Assembly (NCBI GenBank): GCA_050294475.1
Contig: JBNKOE010000019.1
Span: 1-64,000 of the forward strand
Direction: 5' to 3'
Length of the DNA stretch: 64,000 nt
From: Thalassobellus sp050294475
Lineage (GTDB): Bacteria > Bacteroidota > Bacteroidia > Flavobacteriales > Flavobacteriaceae
This document shows, one piece after another, positions 33,413 to 40,864 of the stretch. The notes under the pieces are model-generated. The model worked only from the letters and a program-made list of their open reading frames with translations, had not been told where the DNA came from and ran no database searches. Position 1 is the first letter of the stretch. Each line of letters starts with the position of its first letter. Both the position numbers and the translations under genes were made by a program.

Positions 33413-33750
33413 TCCGATTTGGTTTCATTGTTATTATTGCTATTTCTAGCGCGTTGCCGCTTTTGTTTTTCTAGTTTAGCGAGTTCTAAAGGACTTATTT
33501 GAGTTTCTATTTTAAAAGAGTTGAAAACATGAAGTAAGTCGAGTGCGCGTAGTATTTGTACGAGAGATGTTAATGAAATAGCTTCTCCGTTTTCTATTTG
33601 GCTTATAGTCCAGCGATTAATACCTGCATGTTCTGCAGTTTGCGCTTGGGTTTTATTTTGATTTAAGCGTTGTTGTTTAATATAACTTCCTATGGCTTCA
33701 ATGATAGCTTTATCACTCATTGCAACCCAATTAATGTTAGTATTTGCCAT
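33406..33750 (-). CDS. hipB: HipB-like XRE-family antitoxin/repressor
   Basis: A 114-residue protein with a Cro/C1-type helix-turn-helix: IGSYIKQQRLNQNKTQAQTAEHAGINRWTISQIENGEAISLTSLVQILRAL. A basic, disordered tail follows (KLEKQKRQRARNSNNNNETKSEW), similar to the HipB tail that is degraded to release HipA. The start may be the second Met (MSDKAIIEAIG, codon 11, at 33720), which would give the usual family length. It is upstream of and overlapping hipA. Its promoter region contains two inverted repeats (33833-33866, 33888-33912) suitable for autoregulation. Confidence 0.9.
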   Translation of the reverse strand: MANTNINWVAMSDKAIIEAIGSYIKQQRLNQNKTQAQTAEHAGINRWTISQIENGEAISLTSLVQILRALDLLHVFNSFKIETQISPLELAKLEKQKRQRARNSNNNNETKSEW

Positions 33751-33832
33751 AATTAAAGTATTTTAAAGCTTTTAATGTTGGTGTTAACTAACGCAATTTA
33801 CGAATAATATTTAAAATTATTACATAGCAGTG

Positions 33833-33912
33833 TTTGTTTTTGATGGTTTTTGCCATCAAAAACAAATATTTAAGTATATAATGTTGGTTTTTACTATCTT
33901 TTATGGTAAAAA
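33833..33912. promoter_or_regulatory. Two inverted repeats upstream of hipBA (operator candidates)
   Basis: A perfect 14-bp inverted repeat (TTTGTTTTTGATGG at 33833-33846, complement at 33853-33866, 6-nt spacer) and a second repeat with TTTTTAC/GTAAAAA arms (33888-33894, 33906-33912) lie between the hipB start and the end of the DUF6048 gene. They could be HipB operators, or the second may serve as terminator of the upstream operon. Confidence 0.5.
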
Positions 33913-33919
33913 GAAGATC

Positions 33920-34651
33920 TTACTTGTCTTTTTTATAAAGTGGAATTCTATATGAAATTGTATAGCTATAACCAACACCAATGCCACTACTATCAAAGGT
34001 TTTGTTAAACCCAGGAATGTAAACATTTTGAAAGTTGTTAGGTTCTGTTTCACTAGCTAAAACTTTGAGTTGTACATTAAGACCTATAAAAAGATTATTA
34101 AATAATTCGGCTTTCATACCTAGCATAAGTTCTGCCCATACAGAAGCTAAATCTTTAAATTCTATTGAGTCGCTAGAAGTAAACTGTGGTTCCCAATATT
34201 GATTAGTATTGTATATGCTATAGCTGTTAAGAGTTTGACTAAAAGTACTTGCACCAACACGAAATCCAGCAAATATCATATTATCCATATCTAACCAGTT
34301 TTGATACATATTGTAGTCAATACCAGCTTTAATATAACTACCTTTACTAGTAATATCTAAATATTCTGTAGTGGTGTTTTTTTCTTCAGTACCAATTTCT
34401 CCAGCAATGTATAAACGCTTTTTTAATCTGTAATCTGCTGCTATTTCAAATCCAGTATAGTCATCATCAATAAATGTGCGTGCTAGTTTGCTAATATCTG
34501 CACCTAAACGAAGTCCGTATTTTTCTTTAATTTTTATAGAATCGGTTACTGTGCTAGCAATGCTATCATTTTGTGCGTTTACAGAAGCACAAATAAAAAG
34601 TACTAGTATTATGTTACTAATAAAATATAATAAAGTGTGCTTCTTCTTCAT
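33920..34651 (-). CDS. DUF6048 outer-membrane beta-barrel-like protein
   Basis: A 243-residue exported protein. A signal peptide (MKKKHTLLYFISNIILVLFICASVNAQ) precedes a beta-strand-rich body with alternating aromatic residues (YGLRLGADISKLARTF, GFEIAADYRLKKRLYIAGEIG, MIFAGFRVGASTF), ending GVGYSYTISYRIPLYKK, consistent with an eight-stranded outer-membrane barrel of the DUF6048 family. Function is unknown. Its first 35 nt overlap the end of the DUF6452 gene, and rlmD lies upstream of both; this trio is a conserved flavobacterial neighbourhood as far as I recall. Confidence 0.83.
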   Translation of the reverse strand: MKKKHTLLYFISNIILVLFICASVNAQNDSIASTVTDSIKIKEKYGLRLGADISKLARTFIDDDYTGFEIAADYRLKKRLYIAGEIGTEEKNTTTEYLDITSKGSYIKAGIDYNMYQNWLDMDNMIFAGFRVGASTFSQTLNSYSIYNTNQYWEPQFTSSDSIEFKDLASVWAELMLGMKAELFNNLFIGLNVQLKVLASETEPNNFQNVYIPGFNKTFDSSGIGVGYSYTISYRIPLYKKDK

Positions 34652-35150
34652 CTTCTACAGATTGGTTATCATTTACGGGTTGACTTGATTGTATCCAGTT
34701 ATCGGAATCGGATTCAATGTTAAAGGTTACATTTTTAAAAATGGTTTTGTAACCACAGGCACGAGATACATATACATCTTCTCTGGTGTAATTTATAGTT
34801 ATAGTATCTTGATTGCCTTCGGCATAATCATCACTAGTGTCATCAGGTGTTCCGTTATCATTTACTTTGTAGTTGTTGTGTAGTATGTATTGTGTGCTGT
34901 CTTTATTGGTGTTTAATGGTAATGTAATAGTATTTGTAGTAGGATAAATACCTAGGGGTTCATCATTACCAATTCCAATAATAAGCAAATTAGTAGCATT
35001 TTTTTTGTTTTCTATGTTTGCTGCGTTGTAAACATCAACAATTAAATTTGGAGTTGTTGGCGTACTTTCAGGACAAATATCATCACGTTCGCAACTTATA
35101 TAGGCAATTATTGTAGCTAAAATGATAATAAGTAGGCTTATTTTTTTCAT
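34617..35150 (-). CDS. DUF6452 lipoprotein
   Basis: A 177-residue lipoprotein: signal MKKISLLIIILATIIAYISC with lipid Cys at 20, then ERDDICPESTPTTPNLIVDVYN, typical of the DUF6452 family. Central strands and a conserved Cys in VSRACGYKTIFKNVTF follow. The C-terminus is acidic (NDNQSVEDEEEAHFIIFY) and overlaps the start of the DUF6048 gene by 35 nt in a different frame, so the two proteins are almost certainly translated from one mRNA. It probably acts with the barrel protein at the outer membrane. It starts 9 nt after rlmD. Confidence 0.83.
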   Translation of the reverse strand: MKKISLLIIILATIIAYISCERDDICPESTPTTPNLIVDVYNAANIENKKNATNLLIIGIGNDEPLGIYPTTNTITLPLNTNKDSTQYILHNNYKVNDNGTPDDTSDDYAEGNQDTITINYTREDVYVSRACGYKTIFKNVTFNIESDSDNWIQSSQPVNDNQSVEDEEEAHFIIFY

Positions 35151-35159
35151 TACATTATT

Positions 35160-36572
35160 TTATCGTTTTTCCAAAAGTACAACATTTTCTACATGGAAAG
35201 TTTGTGGAAACATATCTACTGCTTGGGTTTTAGTTACTTTATATTGGGCATCCATTAAAGCTAAGTCTCTAGCTTGTGTTGCGCTATTGCAACTTACATA
35301 AACCACTTTTTTAGGAGCTATATTTAATATTTGTTGTACAACATCTTTATGCATACCATCACGTGGTGGGTCTGTAATAATAACATCAGGTTCGCCGTGT
35401 GCATTTATAAAATTGGTATTAAATACGTTCTTCATATCGCCAACAAAGAATTCAACGTTATTAATGTTATTTAATTGTGCATTTTCTTTGGCAGCCGTAA
35501 TGGCATCAGGAACTGCTTCAACACCAATAACTTTATTAGCTTGTTTTGCAACAAATTGCGCAATGGTTCCGGTGCCTGTATATAAATCGTAAACGAGCTC
35601 GTTTCCTGTTAATCCAGCAAAATCACGCGTTATTTTATAAAGTTCAAAAGCTTGATTGGAATTTGTTTGATAAAACGATTTGGCGTTAATTTTAAATTTT
35701 AAGCCTTCCATTTCTTCAAATATATGGTCGTTTCCTTTGTAGCAAATAACCTCTTGATCATAAATGGTGTCGTTTGCTTTTCCGTTAATTATGTATTGTA
35801 AAGACGTAATTTCAGGGAATGTTTCAGCAATGAAATCTAATAACAATTCACGCTTTGCTTTGTCTTCTTTAAAAAACTGAAGTACTACCATAATATCGCC
35901 AGTACTTGAAGTACGAATCATCATGGTTCGTAATAATCCAGTTTGATTGCGAGTGTTGAAAAATTCTAATTCATTTTCAATAGCAAATTGCTTAACAGAA
36001 TTTCTTATGGCATTTGAAGGATCTGCTTGTAAGTGACATTTATTTAAGTCTAAAATTTTATCCCACATACCTGGTATATGAAAGCCTAAAGCATTTTTAT
36101 CTCCTAAATCCTTGTCTGATTGAATTTCTTCTAATGTTAACCAACGGCTATCACTAAATGAAAATTCCATTTTGTTTCTGTAGAAATATTGATTGGCAGA
36201 GCCTAAAATTGGGGTTACATCAGGAAGTTCTATGTGTCCAATACGGGTTAAATTATTAGTAACTTCTTTTTGTTTGTAAAATAACTGATGTTTGTATGCC
36301 ATATCTTGCCATTTGCAACCACCACATACTCCAAAATGCTCACAAGCTGGTTGGGTTCTTTTATCAGAAAGTTTATGAAAAACGGTTGCTTTTCCTTCAT
36401 AATAAGCTTTTCGCTTTTTAAAAGTTTGTACATCAACGACATCGCCAGGTACGGCATTTGGTAAAAAAATCACTTTTCCGTCTGGTGCTTTGGCTATGGT
36501 TTTTCCTTTAGCACCAGCATCAATAACTTCTACGTTTTCAAAAACTTGTTTTCTTGCTTTTTTTCTTGACAT
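35160..36572 (-). CDS. rlmD: 23S rRNA (uracil-5-)-methyltransferase RlmD
   Basis: A 470-residue TRAM-domain RNA methyltransferase. The TRAM domain occupies residues ~10-65 and the [4Fe-4S] cluster ligands begin with C77, C83 and C86 in CEHFGVCGGCKWQDM. The Rossmann domain shows YDLYTGTGTIAQF, DPPRDGMHKDV and the catalytic loop KVVYVSCNSATQARDL. It makes m5U1939 in 23S rRNA. The frame could begin 12 codons earlier, but that start lies upstream of a -7 box (36577-36584) that is only 4 nt from the ATG at 36572, so the later start and a leaderless mRNA are favoured. Confidence 0.93.
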   Translation of the reverse strand: MSRKKARKQVFENVEVIDAGAKGKTIAKAPDGKVIFLPNAVPGDVVDVQTFKKRKAYYEGKATVFHKLSDKRTQPACEHFGVCGGCKWQDMAYKHQLFYKQKEVTNNLTRIGHIELPDVTPILGSANQYFYRNKMEFSFSDSRWLTLEEIQSDKDLGDKNALGFHIPGMWDKILDLNKCHLQADPSNAIRNSVKQFAIENELEFFNTRNQTGLLRTMMIRTSSTGDIMVVLQFFKEDKAKRELLLDFIAETFPEITSLQYIINGKANDTIYDQEVICYKGNDHIFEEMEGLKFKINAKSFYQTNSNQAFELYKITRDFAGLTGNELVYDLYTGTGTIAQFVAKQANKVIGVEAVPDAITAAKENAQLNNINNVEFFVGDMKNVFNTNFINAHGEPDVIITDPPRDGMHKDVVQQILNIAPKKVVYVSCNSATQARDLALMDAQYKVTKTQAVDMFPQTFHVENVVLLEKR

Positions 36573-36576
36573 GCTG

Positions 36577-36584
36577 CAAAAATA
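36577..36584 (-). promoter_or_regulatory. -7 box (TATTTTTG) directly before rlmD; leaderless mRNA predicted
   Basis: On the minus strand TATTTTTG is followed by CAGC and then the rlmD ATG. Since transcription in Bacteroidota begins a few nucleotides after the -7 box, the mRNA would start at or next to the initiation codon. Confidence 0.65.
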
Positions 36585-36708
36585 ATAATAGCCACAAATA
36601 AATATCACTTTATTTCCATTAACTTTAATGGAATTTCAATTTAATATCAAATAAATTGAACCTTTTTAGAATTTCCCCGTCTTTAAAGTATAAAGTGAAG
36701 ATGTTTTA

Positions 36709-37266
36709 ATGAATAAAAAAGAATGTTTAATAGATGAAAAATTAATAATTGAATACCAATCTGGTAATGCTAAAGCTTTAACTTTATTAGTTAAGCGATG
36801 GCATAAGTTGTTTTGTAAAAAGGCTTTTTGGGTAGTTAAAGATGCAGATTTAGCTAAAGACATAGCGCAGGATAGTTGGAATGTGATTATTAGAAAAATT
36901 CATGAATTAAAGAACCCTAAAAGTTTTGGAAGTTGGGCATTACGTATTGTTTATAATAAATCTTTAGATGCTATAAATGCTAATAAAAGGAAAAGTAAGA
37001 TTATTAAAACTTATATATACCAGCAGGACGAAATAGTTAATGAGGATGAAAATGATAACGAAAATTTAAAAAGTAAACTTTTAAAATCAATTAAAGAATT
37101 GCCACAATCTCAACAAGTTGTAATTAGGTTGTTTTATATAGAGGACTATTCATTGAAAGAGATAAGTAACATATTAAATATATCATTGGGCACTACAAAA
37201 TCTAGATTGTTTCATGCTAGAGAAAAATTAAAAATAACATTAAAAAGTATAAATTATGAAAACTAA
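36709..37266 (+). CDS. ECF-type RNA polymerase sigma factor
   Basis: A 185-residue sigma-70 family protein. Region 2 is ALTLLVKRWHKLFCKKAFWVVKDADLAKDIAQDSWNVIIRKIHEL ... SFGSWALRIVYNKSLDAI, and region 4 is LPQSQQVVIRLFYIEDYSLKEISNILNISLGTTKSRLFHAREKLK. The long acidic linker (DEIVNEDENDNENLK type) between them is typical of ECF factors. It overlaps by 11 nt a small membrane protein gene of the DUF6768 family, which takes the place normally held by an anti-sigma factor. Regulon unknown. Confidence 0.92.
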   Translation: MNKKECLIDEKLIIEYQSGNAKALTLLVKRWHKLFCKKAFWVVKDADLAKDIAQDSWNVIIRKIHELKNPKSFGSWALRIVYNKSLDAINANKRKSKIIKTYIYQQDEIVNEDENDNENLKSKLLKSIKELPQSQQVVIRLFYIEDYSLKEISNILNISLGTTKSRLFHAREKLKITLKSINYEN

Positions 37267-37642
37267 TAAAGAAGACATTGACAAATTAATTAAAGAAACT
37301 TTAACTCAAGAAGAAGCTAAATTCTATGATGAGTTAGAAGAGCAAAACTTATTTCAAATGTTGGCAGGTATTTTTAAAGGTAAAAACACATGGTTAGCAA
37401 TAATCTTGAATATTATGAACATAATTATTTTTGGATTCCTTATTTATTGTATTATTCAAACTATGGATGTTGAAAAAACTAACGACCTAATTTTATGGGT
37501 TGGAGCAATAATATTATGTTTTTTAACAATGAGTATGATTAAAATATACATGTGGATGCAAATGCATAAAAATGCTGTTATTCGAGAAATAAAGCGTTTA
37601 GAATTGCAAGTATCATCGCTATCAGCTAGAATGTCTGAATAA
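37256..37642 (+). CDS. DUF6768 membrane protein, putative anti-sigma partner
   Basis: A 128-residue protein with an N-terminal cytosolic helix (DIDKLIKETLTQEEAKFYDELEEQNLFQMLAGIFKGKN), two transmembrane helices (WLAIILNIMNIIIFGFLIYCII and ILWVGAIILCFLTMSMIKIYMW) and a C-terminal amphipathic coiled coil (NAVIREIKRLELQVSSLSARMSE). The DUF6768 assignment is from memory of the ECF-DUF6768 pair in flavobacteria. Overlap with the sigma gene and a cytosolic N-terminus fit an anti-sigma or membrane-anchoring role, but there is no zinc HxxxCxxC anti-sigma motif. This is inference from position. Confidence 0.75.
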   Translation: MKTNKEDIDKLIKETLTQEEAKFYDELEEQNLFQMLAGIFKGKNTWLAIILNIMNIIIFGFLIYCIIQTMDVEKTNDLILWVGAIILCFLTMSMIKIYMWMQMHKNAVIREIKRLELQVSSLSARMSE

Positions 37643-37658
37643 TGTTTTTTGAAAAAAT

Positions 37659-37693
37659 AAAGCACCTAATATATTAGGTATATTAGGTGCTTT
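37659..37693. terminator. Terminator between DUF6768 and cytochrome c genes
   Basis: AAAGCACCTAATATA (37659-37673) pairs perfectly with TATATTAGGTGCTTT (37679-37693) around a 5-nt loop. It lies between convergent genes and can serve both strands. Confidence 0.8.
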
Positions 37694-37717
37694 AAATAAT
37701 TATTAAGCAAGTGATAA

Positions 37718-38152
37718 TTATTTTACACTTAGCATATAGGCTTTAATAGCATTTAGTTCATCATCATTTAAATTTTTAACAAAGCTATCTAAATTAGCTT
37801 TCATAATAGCTACTTGTCCAGGGTCAACATCTACAATAGCAGGTGATTTGCTTTTTAAAAAAGCAACAATGTCTCCGTTTTTTTGTGTGTAAATCTTACT
37901 AATATCTTTTATTGAAGGACCAATAATTTTAGTATCGGGTTGATGACACGTAAAGCATGTTTTGTCTTTAAACAATTGTTGTCCTTTAGCTATTAATGCG
38001 GGATCGCCTTTAGCAGCTTCAGGAGCTTCTTTTTTCATAACAGGCTTTTCTTTTATTGTTATGGTTTCTGGTTTTTTGTTTGATTTCTTTTCGCCACAAC
38101 TATAAAAAGAGATAACGATGCCTAAAAGCATGAATGATAAAATTTTTTTCAT
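37718..38152 (-). CDS. Lipoprotein cytochrome c (single heme)
   Basis: A 144-residue class I cytochrome c anchored as a lipoprotein (MKKILSFMLLGIVISFYSC, lipid Cys 19). A Lys/Glu/Pro-rich linker leads to the heme domain with CFTCH at 66-70. Distal sequence AIVDVDPGQVAIMKANLDSFVKNLNDDELNAIKAYML supplies the Met axial ligand and the final helix. It shuttles electrons in the periplasm, probably to a terminal oxidase or a dehydrogenase; no partner gene is adjacent. Confidence 0.93.
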   Translation of the reverse strand: MKKILSFMLLGIVISFYSCGEKKSNKKPETITIKEKPVMKKEAPEAAKGDPALIAKGQQLFKDKTCFTCHQPDTKIIGPSIKDISKIYTQKNGDIVAFLKSKSPAIVDVDPGQVAIMKANLDSFVKNLNDDELNAIKAYMLSVK

Positions 38153-38320
38153 TACGAAGTAGATTTAAATTTATGCTAAAAATAGCAGGTTGTTTTCTAA
38201 TAAAAGGTGACAAATGTTACATTTTATTGAATAGGTTATCTGTTTTTTTATGTGAGTGATAAATAATTAGCAGAATAACATTTTTTGAAGCAATTAATAT
38301 TTAGTAATTTGCGACCACTA

Positions 38321-38362
38321 GGGATGATTTCTTTCCCACGCTGAATTTTCGACTCTTCGAAA
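38321..38362 (+). promoter_or_regulatory. Possible structured leader of rocD
   Basis: Between a TTTG-containing promoter-like stretch (38305-38312) and the rocD start lie two small hairpins: a GGGA...TCCC pair (38321-38337) and TTTCGA/TCGAAA with loop CTCT (38347-38362). The ~100-nt untranslated leader is long for this genome. I do not recognise a riboswitch class and give it low weight. Confidence 0.25.
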
Positions 38363-38414
38363 GGATAAAGGTAGATAAGGAATGGTTATTTTATTAATTA
38401 AAAAACAAATTAAA

Positions 38415-39659
38415 ATGGCTGTTTTAGAAAAATTAGATTCTCAGCAATTAATTGAATTAGAAAACAAGTATGGAGCTCATAACTATCATCCGCTTCCTGT
38501 AGTATTAAATAGAGGAGAAGGTGTATATGTTTGGGATGTAGATGGTAAACAATATTATGATTTTTTATCGGCTTATTCTGCTGTAAATCAAGGACACTGT
38601 CATCCAAAAATTGTTAACGCAATGGTGCAACAAGCACAAACATTAACTTTAACCTCTAGAGCTTTTCATAATGATATGCTTGGTAAATACGAAAAATTTG
38701 CTTGCGAGTTTTTTGGGTTTGATAAGTTGTTACCCATGAATACAGGAGCAGAGGCTGTAGAAACAGCTTTAAAGCTTTGTAGAAAATGGGCTTATGAAGT
38801 AAAAGGTATTAATGAAAATAAAGCTGAAATTATTGTTTGCGAAAACAATTTTCATGGGCGTACAACCACTATTATTTCTTTTAGTAATGATCCTGTGGCT
38901 CGAGAAAATTTTGGACCTTTTACAAATGGATTTATTAAAATTGAATATGATAATTTAGAAGCTTTAGAGGTAGCTTTAAAGAATAATCCAAGTGTGGCAG
39001 GCTTTTTAGTAGAACCAATACAAGGTGAAGCAGGTGTTTATGTACCAAGTGAAGATTATTTAAAAAAGGCCAAAGCATTATGCGAACAGTATAATGTATT
39101 GTTTATTGCAGATGAAGTTCAAACAGGTATTGCAAGAACAGGAAAGTTGTTGGCAGTAGATCATGAAAATGTAAAACCAGATATTTTAATACTTGGCAAA
39201 GCTATTAGTGGTGGTGTGTATCCTGTAAGTGCTGTTTTGGCAAATAATAGCATTATGAATGTTATTAAGCCTGGGAATCATGGTAGTACTTTTGGTGGTA
39301 ATCCTGTGGCTGCTGCAGTAGCTATTTCAGCTTTAGAAGTTGTAAGAGATGAAAAGCTAGCAGATAATGCAGAAGTGTTAGGTAAATTGTTTAGAAGTGA
39401 ATTAAACAAGTATATTGAAACAAGTAATATTGCTAAGTTAGTTAGAGGAAAAGGATTGCTTAATGCTATTGTTATTAATGATGATGAAGAAAGTGATACG
39501 GCTTGGAACATTTGTTTAGCATTACGAGATAATGGATTGCTAGCAAAACCAACACATGGTAATATTATTCGTTTTGCACCACCTTTGGTTATGACTAAAG
39601 AACAATTATTAGACTGTGTAAGTATTATTATAAAAACACTTGAACAGTTTAAACAATAG
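38415..39659 (+). CDS. rocD: Ornithine--oxo-acid transaminase
   Basis: A 414-residue class III PLP aminotransferase. Typical segments are YHPLPVVLNRGEGVYVWDVDGKQYYDFLSAYSAVNQGHCHPKI, LPMNTGAEAVETALKLCRKWAY, NNFHGRTTTIISFS, the PLP Asp in ADEVQTGIARTGK and the Schiff-base Lys in LGKAISGGVYPVSAVL. It converts ornithine and 2-oxoglutarate to glutamate semialdehyde, linking arginine breakdown to proline and glutamate. The ATG at 38415 was chosen over one at 38382 since MAVLEKLDSQQLIELE matches the usual N-terminus. A decayed DUF5362 gene continues in the same frame directly after its TAG stop. Confidence 0.96.
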   Translation: MAVLEKLDSQQLIELENKYGAHNYHPLPVVLNRGEGVYVWDVDGKQYYDFLSAYSAVNQGHCHPKIVNAMVQQAQTLTLTSRAFHNDMLGKYEKFACEFFGFDKLLPMNTGAEAVETALKLCRKWAYEVKGINENKAEIIVCENNFHGRTTTIISFSNDPVARENFGPFTNGFIKIEYDNLEALEVALKNNPSVAGFLVEPIQGEAGVYVPSEDYLKKAKALCEQYNVLFIADEVQTGIARTGKLLAVDHENVKPDILILGKAISGGVYPVSAVLANNSIMNVIKPGNHGSTFGGNPVAAAVAISALEVVRDEKLADNAEVLGKLFRSELNKYIETSNIAKLVRGKGLLNAIVINDDEESDTAWNICLALRDNGLLAKPTHGNIIRFAPPLVMTKEQLLDCVSIIIKTLEQFKQ

Positions 39660-39662
39660 TAT

Positions 39663-40079
39663 ATAGAAGAAAAATCAGTTTTTGAAAGCTTTGAACTTGA
39701 AGTAAAAGATGAAATAAAAGGCTATTTAAGCGAAATTTCAAAATGGTCTTATTTTTTATCAATATTGGGTTTTATAGGCGTTAGCCTTATGGTTTTGTTA
39801 GGGATTTTTGTAGGTTTTTTTAGTGGATTAAATAGTTTAGGAGGAAGTAGTAATACTTTGTGTAACCTTGGTTATTCAATGGGAATAGGCTTCTTTTACA
39901 TTGTTATAGCACTTGTTTATTTATTTCTAATACTCTATTTATTCAGGTTTTCTAAGAGAATGAAAAGTGCTTTGAAACTAAATAATAATGAAGATTTTCG
40001 AATAGCTTTTTTAAATTTAAAATCTCATTATAAATACATGGGGATTTTCGTAATTGTAATTATAAGTATTTATATATGA
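39663..40079 (+). pseudogene. DUF5362 membrane protein gene lacking a start codon and ending early
   Basis: The frame immediately after the rocD stop encodes EEKSVFESFELEVKDEIKGY ... two to three transmembrane helices ... FLNLKSHYKYMGIFVIVIISIYI, a DUF5362 protein. Family members start MEEKS or similar; here the expected ATG position (39663) is ATA, and no other start precedes the first helix except ATG 39765, which would remove the first 34 residues. After ATA comes a TGA (40077-40079), beyond which the same frame reads IIIGAMGTAFS, resembling the normal family C-terminus. Two lesions at the two ends suggest recent decay; initiation at ATA is an alternative. Confidence 0.65.
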
Positions 40080-40133
40080 ATTATTATTGGAGCTATGGGA
40101 ACTGCTTTTTCAATTAATTTTAAATATTCTATG

Positions 40134-40171
40134 TACAAAAAAAGCGACCAAATTTGGTCGCTTTTTTTGTA
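40134..40171. terminator. Perfect 38-bp palindromic terminator
   Basis: TACAAAAAAAGCGACCAAA (40134-40152) is followed directly by its exact reverse complement (40153-40171). The GC core with flanking A7/T7 works as an intrinsic terminator for both converging transcripts. Confidence 0.88.
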
Positions 40172-40189
40172 AGTATTAACATAAAATTC

Positions 40190-40516
40190 TTATCGGCTTT
40201 GCATTTGTTCAATCCATTGTCTTTGCATTTCTTCTAGACCTTCAGAGCCTATAACTGCAAAAATATAAATAATATAAACAAGGAATAAAGCATTGATGAT
40301 TACACCAATAATGGCAAGAGTTTTTCCCGTTTTAACATTGGAATAACCTGTGTAAATCTCAGGATTTTCAGCATAAATTTTGATTGCTTTATTGGCTAAT
40401 ACAATGGCTACAATACCAAGTATTAATCCAATAATACCATAACAGCAGCAAGTAAGTATTGATATAATTCCGAAGACTAAAATAAGGGTTGAATTAGGTA
40501 GTTTTTGTTTTTTCAT
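40190..40516 (-). CDS. CCC-motif membrane protein
   Basis: A 108-residue protein with two transmembrane helices. The first contains three consecutive cysteines (ISILTCCCYGIIGLILGIVAIVLANKA), the feature that names this Bacteroidota family; the second is TGKTLAIIGVIINALFLVYIIYIFAVIG, similar to DUF4190. The C-terminus is short and charged (EEMQRQWIEQMQ). Function unknown. It starts 10 nt after the DUF2752 gene stop; these two families and DUF5362 (39663-40079) frequently cluster. Confidence 0.85.
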   Translation of the reverse strand: MKKQKLPNSTLILVFGIISILTCCCYGIIGLILGIVAIVLANKAIKIYAENPEIYTGYSNVKTGKTLAIIGVIINALFLVYIIYIFAVIGSEGLEEMQRQWIEQMQSR

Positions 40517-40526
40517 GAAAAAAGTT

Positions 40527-40811
40527 TTAGTGGGTTATTTTAATTATATAGCTAACAACAACTATAGCGACATTTAGGGCAATTAAACCAATTTTGACTT
40601 TATAATCGTGTTTGAATTTTACAAATAAATTAAAAATTAGAAAAAGGACTAGTAAAATAAGTGTGTAAATAGCAGGATACATATAGAAAGCCTCAACAAA
40701 CTCGCCTTTAAAAATAAGTGATACCGATCTTTGCATGCCACAACCTGGACATTCTACTCCAAAGAGTTTTTTGTTTAAGCAAGGGAGCATGTAATCGTCA
40801 AGTCCAGACAT
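40527..40811 (-). CDS. DUF2752 membrane protein
   Basis: A 94-residue protein of the DUF2752 family: MLPCLNKKLFGVECPGCGMQRSVSLIFKGEFVEAFYMYPAIYTLILLVLF. The CPGCGMQRS motif and the following helix are the family signature; two transmembrane segments follow. An earlier Met (codon 1) gives seven extra residues and both are plausible. The Cys pair could bind metal or a thiol partner but function is unknown. Followed by the CCC-motif gene 10 nt later. Confidence 0.87.
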   Translation of the reverse strand: MSGLDDYMLPCLNKKLFGVECPGCGMQRSVSLIFKGEFVEAFYMYPAIYTLILLVLFLIFNLFVKFKHDYKVKIGLIALNVAIVVVSYIIKITH

Positions 40812-40864
40812 TTCTTAAAAAATAAAGGGCTAATATAATAAAAGAGAGTAAAAATGTGTAATGT

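Noticed and set aside
27918..33750. A defence island made of exonuclease, NUC1, cytidine deaminase and HipBA
   Set aside because: The genes are separated by large gaps, lack shared promoters or a sensor component, and each has ordinary alternative roles; co-location alone is too weak.
36248..36457. Second open frame inside rlmD on the same strand
   Set aside because: It overlaps the conserved Fe-S region of rlmD in another frame and shows no family features.
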